Shown here piece after piece: positions 43,281-52,802 of a DNA stretch of 60,149 nucleotides. Position 1 is the stretch's first letter, and every line of letters begins with the position of its first letter. The position numbers and the translations under genes are program-made. The notes beneath the pieces are model-generated. The model had not been told where the DNA came from and did no database searches. It saw only the letters and a program-made list of their open reading frames with translations. The DNA comes from Algoriphagus aquimarinus (GTDB lineage Bacteria; Bacteroidota; Bacteroidia; Cytophagales; Cyclobacteriaceae). The stretch lies in assembly GCF_900112005.1 (NCBI RefSeq), contig NZ_FOKK01000023.1, positions 1 through 60,149 of the forward strand. The letters run 5' to 3'.

Positions 43281-46200
43281 TTAGCTAAGATTGGAAGGAA
43301 TTAATAGGTCTATGGTGAAAGTCGTTCCTTCTCCTTCTATGGACTCTACGCGGATATCACCATCATGAGCTTTGATGATATCGTAGCTTAAGGATAATCC
43401 AAGACCCGTACCCTGCCCTGTTGGTTTGGTTGTGAAAAATGGCTGAAAAACCTTATCTACTATAGCTTGTGGAATCCCTTTGCCATTATCAGTTACTTTT
43501 ATTTGAATTCCTTTTTTGTCTTTATTAGTCTCAATCAATGATGTTTTCACAATGACATTAGGCTTGAAACTATCTCCTGCTTCCTTCTTCTTTTCATTGA
43601 CTGCATAGAAAGCATTATTAAATAGATTCAAGAGTACCCTGCCCATATCCTGACCCAACACTGGTATTATTGGAATGGTAGCGTCAAAGTCCATTTCAAA
43701 ATCTGAATTAAAGGAGCTGTCTTTGGCGCGTAATCCGTGGTATGACAATCTCAAATATTCATCTGCAAGTGCATTGAGGTCTGTAGGTTCTTTTGTTCCT
43801 TTTCCACTCCTACTATGCTGTAACATTCCTTTTACAATTGCTCCAGCACGCTTTCCATGTTTGGTGATTTTCTCAAGATTACTCTCGATATCTTCTAAGA
43901 TATCATTCTCTAGCTCAACATCGCGCTCGTCTTCTGGCCTAGCTCTTTCCTCCTTGATCTCTTTTACCAATTCATTGGTTACCTCAGAGAAGTTATTCAC
44001 AAAATTCAGCGGATTTTGAATCTCATGAGCGATTCCTGCCATCAATTCCCCCAAAGAGGCCATTTTTTCAGAATGCAGTAATTGAGCCTGCGTGTCTTTT
44101 AGATTTTCATGTGTAGATGCCAGTTCAGTGTAGGCAACTTCAATGTCCTTGGCATGCTGAAGTTCCCGCTCTTTGGTCTTTTCTTTTTCAGCTTTGATCA
44201 CTCGGTTCCGTTGATAGATTGTGATCGGATAGATTAAGGATATAAACAATAATCCATAAATCAAGTAGGCCCACCAGGTTCTGTACAAAGGAGGTAAGAC
44301 CTCAAAACTATAACTTGTTGGTTCTGTCCATTGTCCAGCCACATCTTCAGTCGGTCCAGTGAAGCGAGCTTTTACCTTAAAAGTATATGTACCTTCCTGA
44401 ATATTACCAAAGTTGGCAGTAGTTTTCTTGAGCACTGGACTCCATTTCTCATCATACCCTTCCAATATATATTGGTACTCTATAAGAAATGGTCTAGCGA
44501 GTTCATCAGTCCCGAAATCTATGTTGATGTCGTTATTCCTATAGGGAAGGACAAGATTCTGTGGCAAAGAGTAAAAACTAGAAATACTGTCGAACTTGAT
44601 GCCTTTAAATTTATCCTTCAAGTCTGCTCTCTCCAAGTCAGTCAACACATTACCATATACCATCAATTCCTCTGTGGTACGGGGAAAGGTATTAGTGCTC
44701 GCGCCTCGGCCTAACTCATAATCCTTGCTCAAGCTATGCCAGGAAATGACCTCTTCACTAAGTCTAAGTTCCTTAATCAACACTGCCGGTTGGGCATGAT
44801 TCCTCTTTAATGCCTTATAATCAAAGCGGACTAATGCCGTTTTATTGTTTCCCGTTCCAGCCCAAAGAATTCCATTTTGATCCACGTACATTCCATTTTG
44901 TCCATCGGAAAGATCCTTTACCGGAAAACCAGTATTGGAATTAAAAATCTCAATATTTCTAAGTGAATCTAGTGGCTGCCCCTCTTTTGGCCCATCAAAG
45001 ATTGCAATGCCAAGGTTGGTGCCCACGGCCATTTTTCCCTCAGGTAATTCTGCGATTTGGAGAATGACATTATCCGGAAGCCCTTGAGAAGTAGTGAATG
45101 TCTGAAATAAAGAAACTGAATCTTCCAGCATTGCTTTGTAGTCTTCCAGATCAGTCACCTTTTCGATCTGTTGAATTTTTTCAGAGCTCAGAATGCTCAG
45201 CCCATTTTCAGTACCGACCCATAGATTTCCCTGTTGATCCTTCACAAGGCGGATAACCGCATCATCTGCAAGACCTTGCTCGGAAGAGAAATTAGTGAAG
45301 CTATTCCCATCAAACCTGCTTAAACCCCCATCAGCTGCACTGAACCATAACTTTTTGAAATCATCTTCTACTATGCCTAAAATCACGTCACCTACTAAAC
45401 CTTGATGAGAAGTATAGGTGGTAAAACCATCCCCATCAAACATACTCACTCCGCCACCGTCAGTACCAAACCAGAGATTTCCTCGATAGTCTTCTGTGAT
45501 ATTATATACTTCATTCGCCGCCAATCCCTGTGTCGTTGTATAGCTTGTAAAGCCTTCACCATCATACATACTGACTCCGCCCCCGCCAGTACCGAACCAT
45601 AGCTGATCTTTTTGATCCCGAAAACTGCTACTTACGATTTCACTGGCCAGACCCTGAGCTGAAGTATAGGTCGTGAATTTTTGCCCATCAAATTGGCTAA
45701 CTCCACCGCCGGCAGTTCCAAACCACAAATGACCGTCTTTATCCTCTACAGTGCTCAGAACTATGATATTCCCTAGGCCTTGAGATGCTGTAAAATTGGT
45801 GAAACTTTCTCCGTCAAACCGACTTACTCCGCCCCCATCGGTACAAAACCAAAGTTTGCCATTCGCGTCAATCACGATATCTAAAATACTATTGCTGGCA
45901 AGGCCCTGTTCGCGGGTATAAGTAGTCATCTTAGTTCCATCATACCTACTTGCACCAAGTTCTGTAGCGAACCAGAGTACTCCATCGCTAGTTTCGACAA
46001 TCGTCCTTATCACCATACTGGCAAGTCCGTCTTCTTTTCTGAGAGTTTTGAAAACATTGCCATCATACCTACTGACTCCACCACCTATCGTCCCAAACCA
46101 AATAATACCAGAATGATCAACTTTTATACTTCTGATTCTATTAGAAGGTAGCCCTTCAGATATCGTGTAATTAATGAAAGACTGTCCGTCGTATTTGCTA

Positions 46201-47051
46201 GCCCCCCCTCCATTTGTTCCAAACCATAAGTTGCCTGCCTGATCTTGTGCAATACTGATCACTACGTCATCAGCTAATCCATCAGCGGAAGTAAAAGTTG
46301 TAAAGTTCTTGCCGTCAAATTTGCTGACACCTCCACCGTAGGTACCAAACCAAATATTACCTTCTGCGTCTTCAAAAATGCTAAACACCGCATCATCTCC
46401 TAAGCCATTTTCTGTTGTATAGCTAGTAAAAACACTCCCATCATACCTGCTGACTCCGCCACTGGCAGTACCAAACCATAATAAACCTTTGCTATCTTCT
46501 AATATCGCTCGGACTGTATTTCCGGCCAACCCTTGTGAAGTAGTAAAATTGGTAAATAGAATCCCGTCAAATCTGCTGACACCACCTCCATTGGTACCAA
46601 ACCAAAGGTGACCTCTACGATCCAACATGGCACTATTAACCGCATCCAATGCCAGTCCATTGTCGGTAGTGAAGTTTTTGAATTGAGAAAGACCACCATC
46701 ACCTTGTATATAGGGCACCCCAGAAGTATTACTGATTATTTGATCATTTTCATCGGTCAGGTAGGGCAAATGCTGTGAAGTGGGAGGCTCTAAATTAATC
46801 ATCGTTAAAGTGCCAGACTCATTAATATGCGCATAAGACCCTATAGATTGGTTAGGGACTTTAATGGTAATCGGCTTAGGTACATCCGAAAGATTGATCC
46901 GAATCGGCTGAAGAGTATCTGATAGATCACTTAGAGAAAACTGATGGGGTAATGATAAAGCGGTAGTTGCAGGTGCAGGTTTGCTGTCCTGCCTATGAGC
47001 ACAGGAAAAAAGAAATAACACGCTTCCCACAAAAAAGAGAAAGTTTTTCAT
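43281..47051 (-). CDS. Two-component propeller sensor histidine kinase with regular 42-residue repeats
   Basis: A 1256-residue kinase. An N-terminal signal has a possible lipobox (LFSC, Cys17). Twelve contiguous Reg_prop-like repeats span about residues 123-625, each near 42 residues with the core LWFGTxGGGVSRFDG, and a diverged unit follows. Then come a Y_Y_Y domain, one membrane helix (WWAYLIYGLLFISLIYPITI), a coiled coil and HisKA-HATPase (GIAHEIQNPLNFVNNFSEV; FFTTKPTGQGTGLGLSLSYD). It is the first gene of a five-gene run. Twelve to thirteen repeats plus the rest would make about two propellers, as in known Reg_prop sensors. The ligand is unknown. Confidence 0.9.
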   Translation of the reverse strand: MKNFLFFVGSVLFLFSCAHRQDSKPAPATTALSLPHQFSLSDLSDTLQPIRINLSDVPKPITIKVPNQSIGSYAHINESGTLTMINLEPPTSQHLPYLTDENDQIISNTSGVPYIQGDGGLSQFKNFTTDNGLALDAVNSAMLDRRGHLWFGTNGGGVSRFDGILFTNFTTSQGLAGNTVRAILEDSKGLLWFGTASGGVSRYDGSVFTSYTTENGLGDDAVFSIFEDAEGNIWFGTYGGGVSKFDGKNFTTFTSADGLADDVVISIAQDQAGNLWFGTNGGGASKYDGQSFINYTISEGLPSNRIRSIKVDHSGIIWFGTIGGGVSRYDGNVFKTLRKEDGLASMVIRTIVETSDGVLWFATELGASRYDGTKMTTYTREQGLASNSILDIVIDANGKLWFCTDGGGVSRFDGESFTNFTASQGLGNIIVLSTVEDKDGHLWFGTAGGGVSQFDGQKFTTYTSAQGLASEIVSSSFRDQKDQLWFGTGGGGVSMYDGEGFTSYTTTQGLAANEVYNITEDYRGNLWFGTDGGGVSMFDGDGFTTYTSHQGLVGDVILGIVEDDFKKLWFSAADGGLSRFDGNSFTNFSSEQGLADDAVIRLVKDQQGNLWVGTENGLSILSSEKIQQIEKVTDLEDYKAMLEDSVSLFQTFTTSQGLPDNVILQIAELPEGKMAVGTNLGIAIFDGPKEGQPLDSLRNIEIFNSNTGFPVKDLSDGQNGMYVDQNGILWAGTGNNKTALVRFDYKALKRNHAQPAVLIKELRLSEEVISWHSLSKDYELGRGASTNTFPRTTEELMVYGNVLTDLERADLKDKFKGIKFDSISSFYSLPQNLVLPYRNNDINIDFGTDELARPFLIEYQYILEGYDEKWSPVLKKTTANFGNIQEGTYTFKVKARFTGPTEDVAGQWTEPTSYSFEVLPPLYRTWWAYLIYGLLFISLIYPITIYQRNRVIKAEKEKTKERELQHAKDIEVAYTELASTHENLKDTQAQLLHSEKMASLGELMAGIAHEIQNPLNFVNNFSEVTNELVKEIKEERARPEDERDVELENDILEDIESNLEKITKHGKRAGAIVKGMLQHSRSGKGTKEPTDLNALADEYLRLSYHGLRAKDSSFNSDFEMDFDATIPIIPVLGQDMGRVLLNLFNNAFYAVNEKKKEAGDSFKPNVIVKTSLIETNKDKKGIQIKVTDNGKGIPQAIVDKVFQPFFTTKPTGQGTGLGLSLSYDIIKAHDGDIRVESIEGEGTTFTIDLLIPSNLS
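45177..46685 (-). repeat. Tandem 126-bp coding repeats (12 units) in the propeller kinase
   Basis: The units encode 42 residues each (one has 41), with the pattern [FY]TxFTxxxGLxxxxVxxIxED then GxLWFGTxGGGVSRFDG. They are much more alike than the blades of the neighbouring kinase at 39580, pointing to recent tandem duplication or gene conversion. Repeat boundaries are approximate. Confidence 0.8.
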
Positions 47052-47391
47052 TGCAAAAACTCAAGTTGGTTTGAATCTGTAGACCCAGATATTCAAAAAA
47101 GATTTTCAAAAGGTAAATATATTTTAAACCATATAAAACGCTTTTCAAAAAACAATTTTTGTACTTTTTCAATAAATACGCAAATACTTTCCAATTTCAA
47201 AAAGCGCCTGATTTTAGCTCAATTCTAATTATTCACAACTATTGAGATTTGAAAAGTCCAATTTTGAGTAGAAAAATAAGAAGCTTTAGTTTTTAAAAAA
47301 ACACGCTCTAACATGGGTTTATTCATGAACATGAACATAAAAAATGGAGTATCTATTTGACAGCCTCAGTCACAGCATATCCCGAAACTCA
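47052..47391. other. Intergenic region without a recognised gene
   Basis: 340 bp upstream of the kinase array, AT-rich, with no protein-like frame. It should hold the promoter of the 47051-to-37229 operon. A TACCTTTTG at about 47111-47119 (read on the minus strand) loosely resembles a -7 element but lacks a convincing upstream partner. Confidence 0.6.
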
Positions 47392-48777
47392 CTAATAATT
47401 TGGAATAAAAATATAGAATTCAGTCCACGAATCTTCACCCTTCTCTTTATCTCCCACTTGACTACTCACAGTCAATTCGCCACCATGTACTTTCACTATA
47501 TCATAACTCAAAGAAAGCCCTAATCCAGTACCAAGACCAGTAGGTTTAGTAGTAAAAAATGGCTGGAAAATTTTTTCTTTTACTCCATCAGGCATACCAG
47601 TCCCATTGTCTTTCACTCTGATCTCTATCCCCCTGTTTGTCCTCTTAGAAGACAACCAAACTGTAGGCTTATAGCTACTGGAAAGGCTGACATCACCGAA
47701 GTCATCCACTTGCTTTTTCCGTTCGGAAACTGCATAAAATGCATTATTCACCAAATTCAGTATTACTCTTCCGATCTCTTGAGAAACTACTTCTACCATA
47801 CCAACTGCCTCGTCCAAGTCAGTTTCCATGCTGGCGTTAAATGACTTGTCTTTTGCTCTCAGTCCATGATAGGATAGTCGAAGGTATTCATCCGCGAGTT
47901 CATTGATATCAGTTAGTTCTTTTACTCCAGAGCTACTACGACTGTGCTGAAGCATGCCTTTCACGATGGCATCAGCTCGTTTACCATGATGAATTATTTT
48001 CTCTTCATTGGCCATTATATCACCAACAATCAACCTGATTTCGTCTAGATCTCCCTTAACTAATTCGTCTTTTAATTCGTCTAGAAGTTCCTTATTTAAT
48101 TCAGAAAAATTTGTGACAAAATTCAAAGGATTTTGAATCTCGTGAGCAATACCCGCTGTAAGCTCTCCAAGTGAGGCCATTTTTTCAGATTGAATAAGCT
48201 GGGACTGCATTGCTTTGAGCTCATGCAGTGTTTTCTCCAGCGATTCTTTTTGGGCTGTGAGTTCCGCCGTGCGTTCAGCCACCTGGATCTCAAGTGCATC
48301 TTTACGCTTTTGTGAATTCTTAAATTCAATTTCCTTCTGTATGGCCTTTATCCTCTCTGTCTCTAAGGCTTTGCGTTGCTTTCTACTTATAATAAACTGA
48401 GCCACCAGCCAGATCCATGCAAATGCGCCTGCGGTACCAAATAAGCTTTCCCAACTATGATAAAACTCCGGTGCAACTAGCCTGGTAAGGTCCTGAAAAA
48501 TATGTACAAACACCACAGGAAAAAATGCATATACAAAAGGCTTAAGCGGCGCAAATACTTGTCGATTATATGCTGCATACACCACATATAAATTAATACA
48601 ATGAGCCACCCAGCGCATCACTCCATCCGTTCTTTCAAATACAATTTGGATAGCCAAAAAACAGCAGGCTGCAATTAAGCTTTTTAGAAATAATCCTTGC
48701 CATTCAGGAAAATGCTCTTTGGTTTGGGCATGCGTTTGAAGAAATCTAAAGGCAATGATCAGTAGTATAAAATCCAT
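47392..48777 (-). CDS. Membrane sensor histidine kinase with multi-helix N-terminus
   Basis: A 461-residue protein with about five hydrophobic helices in the first 145 residues (GLFLKSLIAACCFLAIQIVF, WVAHCINLYVVYAAY, PFVYAFFPVVFVHIFQDL, GAFAWIWLVAQFIIS), a long coiled coil, and the HisKA-HATPase core shared with its neighbours (GIAHEIQNPLNFVTNFSEL; FFTTKPTGLGTGLGLSLSYD). The membrane part carries no extracellular domain, so it may sense something within the bilayer or from a partner. Separated from the array by 340 bp, so probably its own transcription unit. No response regulator beside it. Confidence 0.88.
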   Translation of the reverse strand: MDFILLIIAFRFLQTHAQTKEHFPEWQGLFLKSLIAACCFLAIQIVFERTDGVMRWVAHCINLYVVYAAYNRQVFAPLKPFVYAFFPVVFVHIFQDLTRLVAPEFYHSWESLFGTAGAFAWIWLVAQFIISRKQRKALETERIKAIQKEIEFKNSQKRKDALEIQVAERTAELTAQKESLEKTLHELKAMQSQLIQSEKMASLGELTAGIAHEIQNPLNFVTNFSELNKELLDELKDELVKGDLDEIRLIVGDIMANEEKIIHHGKRADAIVKGMLQHSRSSSGVKELTDINELADEYLRLSYHGLRAKDKSFNASMETDLDEAVGMVEVVSQEIGRVILNLVNNAFYAVSERKKQVDDFGDVSLSSSYKPTVWLSSKRTNRGIEIRVKDNGTGMPDGVKEKIFQPFFTTKPTGLGTGLGLSLSYDIVKVHGGELTVSSQVGDKEKGEDSWTEFYIFIPNY

Positions 48778-48899
48778 TTAAACAGGGCTTGCATTAAAAA
48801 TAAAAAACTAAGCAATAGGCAAAATAAGAATAATTTCAGGAGATCACACTTCTATCCCATACAGAGATTAATTTCTGGGAGTACTCACTATTCCCAATT

Positions 48900-49970
48900 T
48901 CATTGGTGATGATGGGCCAGCCGGTGTTTCTTGAGGATATCCTCGCCGAAGTCATTTCCATTCTCTCTCCAAATCGTATGAATGTGGTTGGCATTATCAA
49001 GAAAGCCTACATTGTCGTATTCGATGATGAAGTCCGGACTATGAATCATGTAATAATGAGCTTTCATAGGCTCGTAGCTCCCGATCCAATTAAAATAAAC
49101 TTCATCCATACCGCGTGCATGAAGAATTGCCAAGTATTCCTCCGCTTTTGGATGGTCTAGGTTATTGACATACTCCTCTATCAGGTAATGAAGAATTTTC
49201 TGTTGCTCAGGATTCAATTCTGATCCTTTTATACCTCTATACTCATTTATCCATTGATCTCTACTTGGACTGGTGAGGATATCTCCGGGTACTTTTTCAC
49301 TTAACGTTGCCTTAGCTTTTTGGGCATCATCTAGTGTATTAACTAACCAAAATCCATAATCCTCCTCTTTACTCAAAGGCCGCAAACCTGCGTATTGGGT
49401 CACTTCCACTACTGCTGGATCAGAACCAAGGAAAACTGGTGTCATCGAAAATTCGTCTCCTGAAACTGTCAAATTGATAGAAAGATGATGTCCTTCGAGT
49501 TTCAAACCCCAACTATCATCAACACTGGGATCACCGAGAATCGCAACGACATAATTCCCATAATCCCAATCCAGTGTACGGATCATCTTGATGGTTTTTT
49601 CATTCATCTGCTCTCTCTGATAAGCGATCTCCATGATTTCATGCAAAATATCATCGACTTGCATAATGGTGAAGACTTTCAGATATCCTTGAGAACTGAA
49701 AATCGTACTGAGCACCCGATGGAATTTTATCTTGCTCTCCTCCGATAGATCCCCAAACTTCACCCCACTTCTTGGAGCTAGTCCGATAGGAAGATTCGTC
49801 CATTTTGTGCGTAAACTGTCTGCAAAGTCAAATTGAATAGTGGCCTTTTGATCACTTGGCAATGTCTGTACAAAAGCTGTAGTCACTTTAGCCAAGTCTC
49901 CGGCAGTTTGAGCAAGCAAAAAGTGACATGATATAAAAGCAAGGAAAACCAGGAAAATAGATTTAGACAT
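48900..49970 (-). CDS. Secreted DUF3500 family protein
   Basis: A 356-residue protein with a signal peptide (SIFLVFLAFISCHFLLAQ). Conserved DUF3500 stretches include WTNLPIGLAPRSGVKFGDLS, YGNYVVAILGDPSVDDSWGL, LEGHHLSINLTVSGDEFSMT and, near the end, HSPDFIIEYDNVGFLDNANH followed by HIHTIWR. His and Asp residues in these stretches could bind a metal, but the function of this family is not known to me. It sits between kinase genes without obvious link to them. Confidence 0.82.
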   Translation of the reverse strand: MSKSIFLVFLAFISCHFLLAQTAGDLAKVTTAFVQTLPSDQKATIQFDFADSLRTKWTNLPIGLAPRSGVKFGDLSEESKIKFHRVLSTIFSSQGYLKVFTIMQVDDILHEIMEIAYQREQMNEKTIKMIRTLDWDYGNYVVAILGDPSVDDSWGLKLEGHHLSINLTVSGDEFSMTPVFLGSDPAVVEVTQYAGLRPLSKEEDYGFWLVNTLDDAQKAKATLSEKVPGDILTSPSRDQWINEYRGIKGSELNPEQQKILHYLIEEYVNNLDHPKAEEYLAILHARGMDEVYFNWIGSYEPMKAHYYMIHSPDFIIEYDNVGFLDNANHIHTIWRENGNDFGEDILKKHRLAHHHQ

Positions 49971-50108
49971 AGGGAGCGTATTTTGGGTAGTAAAGGGAAA
50001 TCATAAAATCAGTGTCAAACCGATCGGGTATTAATCGGTTTGACACTGATTATTTTGAAAATAGATTCTTGCTCTAGGTACTAAGGGCCTTATTTTTCCT
50101 TTGAAAGA

Positions 50109-50411
50109 TTACCCTACCATTCCTACCATAATTTTGAACCCACCTGTGGCAAAATTCGGAAGATCTCCTGCAGTAGCTTGTCCTTCGTCCGAACCCATTG
50201 ATTGTTGAAGTGACTCTGGATTTTCAAAATATAGTTCTGCAAGTCTGTAGTATGCTGGTTTTGACCCATCAGCTTCAGGAAGAAACTTGGTAACTTCAGC
50301 TTTAACTACACCTTGAATTTTACCTACAAGAGGCATGTGAGTAGATGCATAGTAACTTTCAAAAGCTGCTGGATCTTCTGGATGATTGTATAAAACGGTT
50401 AATTTGATCAT
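50109..50411 (-). CDS. EthD family protein
   Basis: A 100-residue dimeric alpha/beta-barrel protein starting MIKLTVLYNHPEDPAAFESY, with YASTHMPLVGKIQGV and GSDEGQATAGDLPNFATGG, matching EthD proteins. Some members accompany ether-degrading P450 systems; most, including chromosomal ones like this, have no known role. Cytoplasmic. It starts 34 bases after the TPR kinase gene stops, so cotranscription is possible. Confidence 0.82.
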   Translation of the reverse strand: MIKLTVLYNHPEDPAAFESYYASTHMPLVGKIQGVVKAEVTKFLPEADGSKPAYYRLAELYFENPESLQQSMGSDEGQATAGDLPNFATGGFKIMVGMVG

Positions 50412-50445
50412 GATTTTTATAGTTAAAATATGAGTTTATTTAATT

Positions 50446-52605
50446 TTATATAGGTAAGGTAATAGTAAATTCTGAGCCCAACCCTTCTGTACTATTCACT
50501 TCAATATGCCCACCATGAGCCTTGACGATATCATAACTCAAAGACAAGCCAAGCCCTGTCCCAGAACCAGCCGGTTTGGTAGTAAAGAATGGTTGAAAGA
50601 TTTTATCTTTCACTGAGTCTGGGATTCCATTTCCATTGTCTTTTACAGAAATCTCGACTCTGTTTTCAATCCTTTTGCTGCTGATAATTACCATTGGTTT
50701 GAAGCCTTCCGCCCGATTGCTATCGGGAGCTGATTTGGCCTTCACGTCGACTGCATAGAATGCATTATTCACCAAGTTCAAAATCACCCTGCCGATATCC
50801 GAAGCCACTACACTTGCCTTTTGTAATTGTGGATCAAGGTCCAGTTTAAAATCGGAATTAAAGCTTTTTTTCTTGGCTCGAAGACCATGGTAGGAAAGAC
50901 GGACAAACTCATCTAGCAAGGCGTTCAGGTCTGTAGGAGCTTTTTCTCCTTTGTTCGTCCTACTGTGCTCCAGCATTCCTTTGACAATCGCATCTGCTCG
51001 CTTTCCATGTGAGTTGATTTTAAAAAGGTTTGCTTTTAAGTCTTTGCCAATAGCTTTAGCCTCCTCTAAGTCTCCATTTTCCAATTCCTCGTTCATTTCC
51101 TCCACTAATTCTGCGCTTAATTCTGAAAAATTATTTACAAAATTCAGCGGATTCTGTATTTCATGAGCTATTCCAGCAGTCAGTTCTCCAAGAGAGGCCA
51201 TTTTTTCGGACTGAATAAGTAGGGCCTGTGTGGATAAAAGTTTATCATATGCTGATTCTGCAATCTCCCTTTGAGATCGAATCTCTTCTTTTTGGAATTG
51301 AAGCAATCGATTTGCTTTTTGCTTCCCAAGGTTGTTTCTATAGAGGTAGATACTTATAATAACAAACATTATTAAAGCCACCAATGAAGCAATTATGATA
51401 ATCTTTTGGTTAAATACAGCAGCATTTTTTAGTTCTGTATCCTTTTGCAAAATCTCAATTTCAGCTTCCTTTTTGTCTAATTGGAATTCGAATTGAAGCT
51501 GCTGAATCATTTTCTCTGTACTAGTTTTTGCAATATTTTCCTTTACAGATTTAACATTTAACTCATTTTCATAGGCAGCCCTATAGTCTCCTATTTGAGC
51601 ATGGGATTCTGCCATATTTTGATAAATCTCTACCAACTCTTTCTTAGCATCAGTTTCTATTGCCAGGATTTCTGCTTTTTCTAAACTTCTTATTGCTCCT
51701 TCAAAATTCTGCTGTAATTTCTGTGTTTTGGCCATGCCTATTAGGCTCTGAGTCAATTCAAATTTTGCCTCAGACTTTTCGGAAATTTCTATTGCTCTAT
51801 TATGAAATTCATAGGCTTTTGGGAAGTTTCCCAGAATTGAATTAATCTCTCCAAGTTGCGTCAGAGGAAATGTAGCATCTATAGTTCCATCGCAAAATGC
51901 CAAAGCTACTTCATGATAATAGGTTGCGGAATCGTATTTGGATTCCATAAAGTAAACTTCACCAATATTCATCGCTGTTATGGCCATACCTATTTCCATA
52001 TCGATCTCTTCAAATACTTCAAGTGATTTTTTGAAATTAGTCAACGCCTCATTGATTGTATTTGGATTACTACTATAGACTGTCCCTATATTATTGAGAG
52101 AAGTACCAATTCTTAATTTATTGTCAAGCTGTTCAGAAATTTTTAGTGATTCAAAATGGAGTTCCAGTGCCTTGGTATTATTTCCCATTTTAAAATAAAT
52201 AGAACCAAGATTGCTTAGAATATTGGCTTCACCGGTTTCATCCTGAATCTCTCTAAAAAACTTCAGCGCTTCCTGAAAACTTAAAATGGCTTCTTGAAAG
52301 TCTCCGAGTTGGGAATAGGCTCTTCCCTTGGCATTGTAACCATCGGCCAATCCCTTTTTATAATTTATTTCAGTCGAGAGTTGGATTCCCTTATCAATAT
52401 ATTGAATGGCCTCTGTTATTTCTGAGCCTAATAGTTCTAGCCCTAAATCTAAATACTGGTTGACTTTTAAGCTGTCATCCTTTGATTCTCTAATAGAGCT
52501 TAATAAGCTATCTGCCCGAGAAGTTTGTGCTTCACTTTCATTTAAAAGAGAAAAAGAAATCAGTAATAAAAAGAAGTACTTATTGATAGTCAAAAATCGA
52601 TTCAT
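50446..52605 (-). CDS. TPR-domain sensor histidine kinase
   Basis: A 719-residue protein: signal peptide (YFFLLLISFSLLNESEA), about seven tetratricopeptide repeats over residues 60-380 (such as GRAYSQLGDFQEAILSFQEA, ILSNLGSIYFKMGNNTKALE), one membrane helix near 405 (IIIIASLVALIMFVIISIYL), a coiled coil and HisKA-HATPase (GIAHEIQNPLNFVNNFSEL; FFTTKPAGSGTGLGLSLSYD). The periplasmic TPR part probably detects a protein or peptide. The core is closely related to the other kinases here. A palindrome sits within the coding sequence (50712-50727). No adjacent regulator gene. Confidence 0.9.
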   Translation of the reverse strand: MNRFLTINKYFFLLLISFSLLNESEAQTSRADSLLSSIRESKDDSLKVNQYLDLGLELLGSEITEAIQYIDKGIQLSTEINYKKGLADGYNAKGRAYSQLGDFQEAILSFQEALKFFREIQDETGEANILSNLGSIYFKMGNNTKALELHFESLKISEQLDNKLRIGTSLNNIGTVYSSNPNTINEALTNFKKSLEVFEEIDMEIGMAITAMNIGEVYFMESKYDSATYYHEVALAFCDGTIDATFPLTQLGEINSILGNFPKAYEFHNRAIEISEKSEAKFELTQSLIGMAKTQKLQQNFEGAIRSLEKAEILAIETDAKKELVEIYQNMAESHAQIGDYRAAYENELNVKSVKENIAKTSTEKMIQQLQFEFQLDKKEAEIEILQKDTELKNAAVFNQKIIIIASLVALIMFVIISIYLYRNNLGKQKANRLLQFQKEEIRSQREIAESAYDKLLSTQALLIQSEKMASLGELTAGIAHEIQNPLNFVNNFSELSAELVEEMNEELENGDLEEAKAIGKDLKANLFKINSHGKRADAIVKGMLEHSRTNKGEKAPTDLNALLDEFVRLSYHGLRAKKKSFNSDFKLDLDPQLQKASVVASDIGRVILNLVNNAFYAVDVKAKSAPDSNRAEGFKPMVIISSKRIENRVEISVKDNGNGIPDSVKDKIFQPFFTTKPAGSGTGLGLSLSYDIVKAHGGHIEVNSTEGLGSEFTITLPI
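50712..50727. repeat. Palindrome inside the TPR kinase gene
   Basis: CCCGAT-TGCT-ATCGGG forms a perfect 6-bp stem within the reading frame. It encodes part of APDSNRAEG, in a variable loop between the N box and the G1 box of the ATPase domain. Similar CCCGAT...ATCGGG palindromes are, from memory, common dispersed repeats in Bacteroidota genomes. Confidence 0.65.
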
Positions 52606-52802
52606 ATCACCTTTGTAAATGCTAATTGATAAGCCTTGTTCAGATTGGTAATACTCTACTTTTTACCCCTTTCGTTAAAAGGCTTCGCTTTTATTAAAAA
52701 TAAACAAAACTCATATGATGAACTTGTTATGAATTTTAATTTAAGAAAAGAAACGTATGAAATACTATCCCATACGTTTCTAAAAAGGTATTTCTCAATT
52801 AT

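Noticed and set aside
38661..47051. Hybrid two-component systems with AraC output (HTCS)
   Set aside because: The propeller kinases end after the ATPase domain; no receiver or AraC domain follows in the chain.
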